Part shown: piece after piece, positions 61,323 through 64,000 of the stretch | Position numbering within the stretch: the stretch's first letter is position 1 | How the letters are laid out: each line of letters opens with the position of its first letter | NCBI GenBank assembly: GCA_021464245.1 | Contig: JADCRB010000069.1 | Location: 3,672,395 to 3,736,394 of the forward strand | Source of the DNA: Carallia brachiata | Lineage: Eukaryota; Streptophyta; Magnoliopsida; Malpighiales; Rhizophoraceae | Length of the DNA stretch: 64,000 nucleotides | Direction of reading: 5' to 3' | The notes under the pieces: generated by a model | What the model was told of the DNA's origin: nothing | The model's database searches: none | Seen by the model: only the letters and a program-made list of their open reading frames with translations | Made by a program: the position numbers and the translations under genes

Positions 61323-64000
61323 TCAAGACGATAAGCAAGGCACTTTGGGAGAGACATCACTTCTCGCAACTCCGTGAACATTTAGACAATATGAACCAGC
61401 TCTCTCATTTTGCTCACGTCTAACTGAAGTCAGATTGATATTCCTCATCAAAATATTGGTGCAAGGAACAGTCTCGCTACAAGCCAAGTGCACGGCATTT
61501 CTTGACGATGATGTTCCAAAGATGCTGTTAAATTGAACATCACTAATTTCCACTGCATCCGTCTGCAAAAAAGAAAAAAACAAAATTACTGCTAGAGTCG
61601 TACAGGACGGAAGATTTTAAGTTCAAATCATAATTAGAGTTGATTAACTAAAAAGAGAATCACAAATATTAATTAATATAGTTATGATATACTCTAATTA
61701 ACCTGAAAAATTGACGGTGATGGAATATTGACTTACTTGATTTTTGCAAGTGCTGTGGGGACAGTAGAATTGGTCGATAATTATAGGATTCTTGACATTC
61801 CTCATCTCTATATCCCCAAAATCTATGTGTCTAGCATACCCTTTTCCTCCCTGTGAACAAACACATATATCATAATAAAATGTTAGATTAGACCGTGATT
61901 AACTCTGATATATAATTAATGTTTTTTTAATCAAAACCATAATTGAATAGTTGATAATTACGTACCTGCCATGTCTTTATTCTAACACCATTTTGGGTTC
62001 CTGTGAGTACAGCATTGTGGACGCGAATGTGTTCGACATACTCGGTCCCTCGGCCCAGGCTCCCAATGCTACACCATAATTAGAGGTTCAGAATTAAATC
62101 AACAAGATTAATATAAGTAATTAGAACGAAGATAATCACTTAACAAAAAATTTCTTATTTTTACCTTATTCCATGACCCGGACCACACTCTATGTTAGTA
62201 ATGTTAACGTACGCCGTACCGTGACCGATTGATACGCAATCATCACCTGAAATTATCCTTAAACTTGATTAATCAACAGGAACAAGCAAGATCAAAAGCA
62301 ATGTAGTTAAGGGTAACAATGTAATAATTTAGTGGGAATTTTTTGGTGTGAGTTTAAGTTTAATAATTTACCTGTATGGATGTGAACTTGGTCTAGATGA
62401 ACATGTTGGGACCTCTGGAGGTGAATTCCATCGGTGTTGGGGCTGTCGCCGGGCGATTCGATGGTGATATTAAAAGCATAAGCCCCTGTTACTCCCTCAA
62501 AGCCAAGGTGCCCTTGTGGGCCGTCCTTGAAATTTATGTCCCTGACTTGCACATTCTCTGAGTTTCCTATGATAATTGGCTACAGAAGATAGAATTCGAG
62601 TTTCGCATTTTGTCAGTCGGCCCTTTTTCTTAAAGGAAAAAATTAAGAAAATATAAAAAATATTCATAAGTAGTAAAATTTTTTTTTAATAAACAAATTT
62701 TGGCAAAAAAATTTTAAATCAAGATTTAAGATAATATTAAGTATATTTAAAATAATATTAAATATGTTTAAAATTTGATTAGTTTTGAAAAAATAAATTT
62801 TTTATATTTTATTAGAGGCTAAACTCTTAGGACTAATTTATAGTTATTTCTTATATCTTTCTAGTAGGACTTTTTTTTTTTTGGTTGAAAATCAATCCGC
62901 ACAACAAAGTCTTGCTTGATTGGTGATTAAATACAATGGTTTTTAATCGGTGATTAAATATGCAATTGTTGGACCCAATAAAATTCAAACTAATTAATGT
63001 ACTTAATTGTCAACTATATATATTTAAATAATAATGAACTAGCCTTTTGTCGCAAGCAATTTAATTAGTATTAAGAAAGAGAGCAAAAAAAAAAAACAGA
63101 AAAGTCCTAGAAAATTATGAAGTTAAGACATACCATTGGTTCTCTTTCGCAATGCTGCAATAACAGAAAACAAAAATCATTAATAATTAGTCACCTCCAA
63201 ACCAACACAGAGCAAGAACATGCACACCACTAAGAGTAGAGCTCTTAATTAATAATTCACACATACATGCATGGGACCGTTATAGCAATCTAGGTTTGCA
63301 TGAGTTCACATATAAAATAAAAAGTGGATGGTACATACATAGTTAATTAATAAATCACCATATGCAAGAAAACCACACACACAAAAATTAATTGAAATTG
63401 AACAAATATATTTAGACTCACAGTATTATTTTGCCTTCTTCTACAATAATTCCACCACTTGGATCCTTGGCCATTGACTGTACCAGATCCATTGATGAGG
63501 AGGCCATTATGAAACTCTTCAAATCCAATCCATGTTACGCACTCTTTCCCATCTCGGATGCAACTCCAATCGTGGGGATCTTTTGGTGCCACTAATTCTC
63601 CATCTAGCTGCTCATCAAAGGAAAATAATTGATAATAGTTTCATTAACTTCTATATTGTAAAATCTTACAGTGTGAAACTTGTAGTAATTAATCAAGAAT
63701 ATTGGTATGTAGTGAGCATAATTACTTGGAAGGTAACATTTTTTGATGTGCAATTGCCCCCGCCACTAAACGTTATGGGTTGGAGAAGAAACTTTTTCCC
63801 TTGAGGAACATGCATGATTGGAGATTGTTCTGAGGATTTGCATGTGTCCTCCCAAGCATCCATGAAAGCCTAAAAATAAGTGGAAAAAAAAAAAACCCAA
63901 AAAAGCTAAAGCTTAAATATCTAAACATTGTAAGTATATATTTTAAGCACAATATATGTGCAAGTTTTGTTTATCATGTTACATGATATACAAACCTTAG
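61323..64000 (-). CDS. Polygalacturonase (glycoside hydrolase 28), 5' end outside the window
   Basis: Cell-wall enzyme that hydrolyses homogalacturonan; GH28 beta-helix family. Exons: 63726-63869, 63422-63607, 63134-63154, 62372-62579, 62165-62246, 61966-62068, 61737-61850, 61323-61562, with another exon probably ending at 63996 and running off the edge. The catalytic motifs are present: [13 protein letters not shown], the split GDDCVSIG (exon boundary at 62246), [14 protein letters not shown] (boundary 62165/62068) and RIKTWQGG (boundary 61966/61850). A micro-exon of 21 nt (HCEREPM) lies at 63134-63154. The C terminus has the conserved cysteine pairs ([17 protein letters not shown]). The signal peptide and the first strands are missing because of the window edge. 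No frame damage; endo- or exo-activity cannot be told by eye. Confidence 0.93.

Noticed and set aside
1..64000. CRISPR arrays, operons, phage or bacterial mobile systems
   Set aside because: The window is intron-rich plant nuclear DNA. No regularly spaced repeats with unique spacers and no bacterial-type gene clusters were seen.

Overview
This 64-kb window is nuclear DNA from a flowering plant, most likely a eudicot. The genes are intron-rich, the intergenic DNA is AT-rich with poly-A/T runs, and MITE-like and hAT-like elements are present. Plant-type families include a pollen-type pectate lyase, a PIN auxin carrier, a purine permease, a PBL34/35/36-like receptor-like cytoplasmic kinase, a HIR/SPFH protein and a polygalacturonase. 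I cannot name the species from sequence alone.

Layout, left to right: (1) 3393-8314 (+), SSRP1, the HMG-box subunit of the FACT histone chaperone. (2) 9036-11103 (-), pectate lyase with a signal peptide. (3) 12808-15466 (-), organellar AIR synthetase (PUR5) of purine synthesis. (4) 18847-20760 (+), a short PIN8-like auxin carrier whose start codon reads ACG. (5) 22887-25589 (+), mitochondrial porin (VDAC). (6) About 26.34-26.64 kb (-), a decayed fragment of a HIR gene. (7) 26687-27875 (-), purine permease. (8) 28-32.6 kb, a transposon-rich stretch with a clear hAT element. (9) 32.67-44.87 kb, two diverged tandem copies of a 5-6 kb segment carrying exons of a minus-strand gene I do not recognise, with duplicated promoter/first-exon-like blocks at about 46.2 and 47.5 kb. 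(10) 48754-51203 (-), a HIR gene whose last exon is interrupted by a palindromic array made of that exon. (11) 55549-58986 (-), an RLCK VII kinase. (12) 61323 to the window end (-), a polygalacturonase whose 5' part lies outside.

The genes do not form a pathway; this is an ordinary plant gene neighbourhood. The most noteworthy features are structural. They are the inverted/direct HIR exon array, the tandem duplication with a filled and empty solo-LTR site in its two arms, a hAT element with a perfect 8-bp target-site duplication, two GC-AG introns, and the PIN8-like start-codon loss. Three one-base frameshifts in otherwise well conserved genes (two in SSRP1, one in the purine permease) and a C19G6 run suggest part of the oddity could be base-level assembly error. 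I see no convincing new molecular system. All gene names rest on recognising conserved protein sequence by eye; no database search was run.
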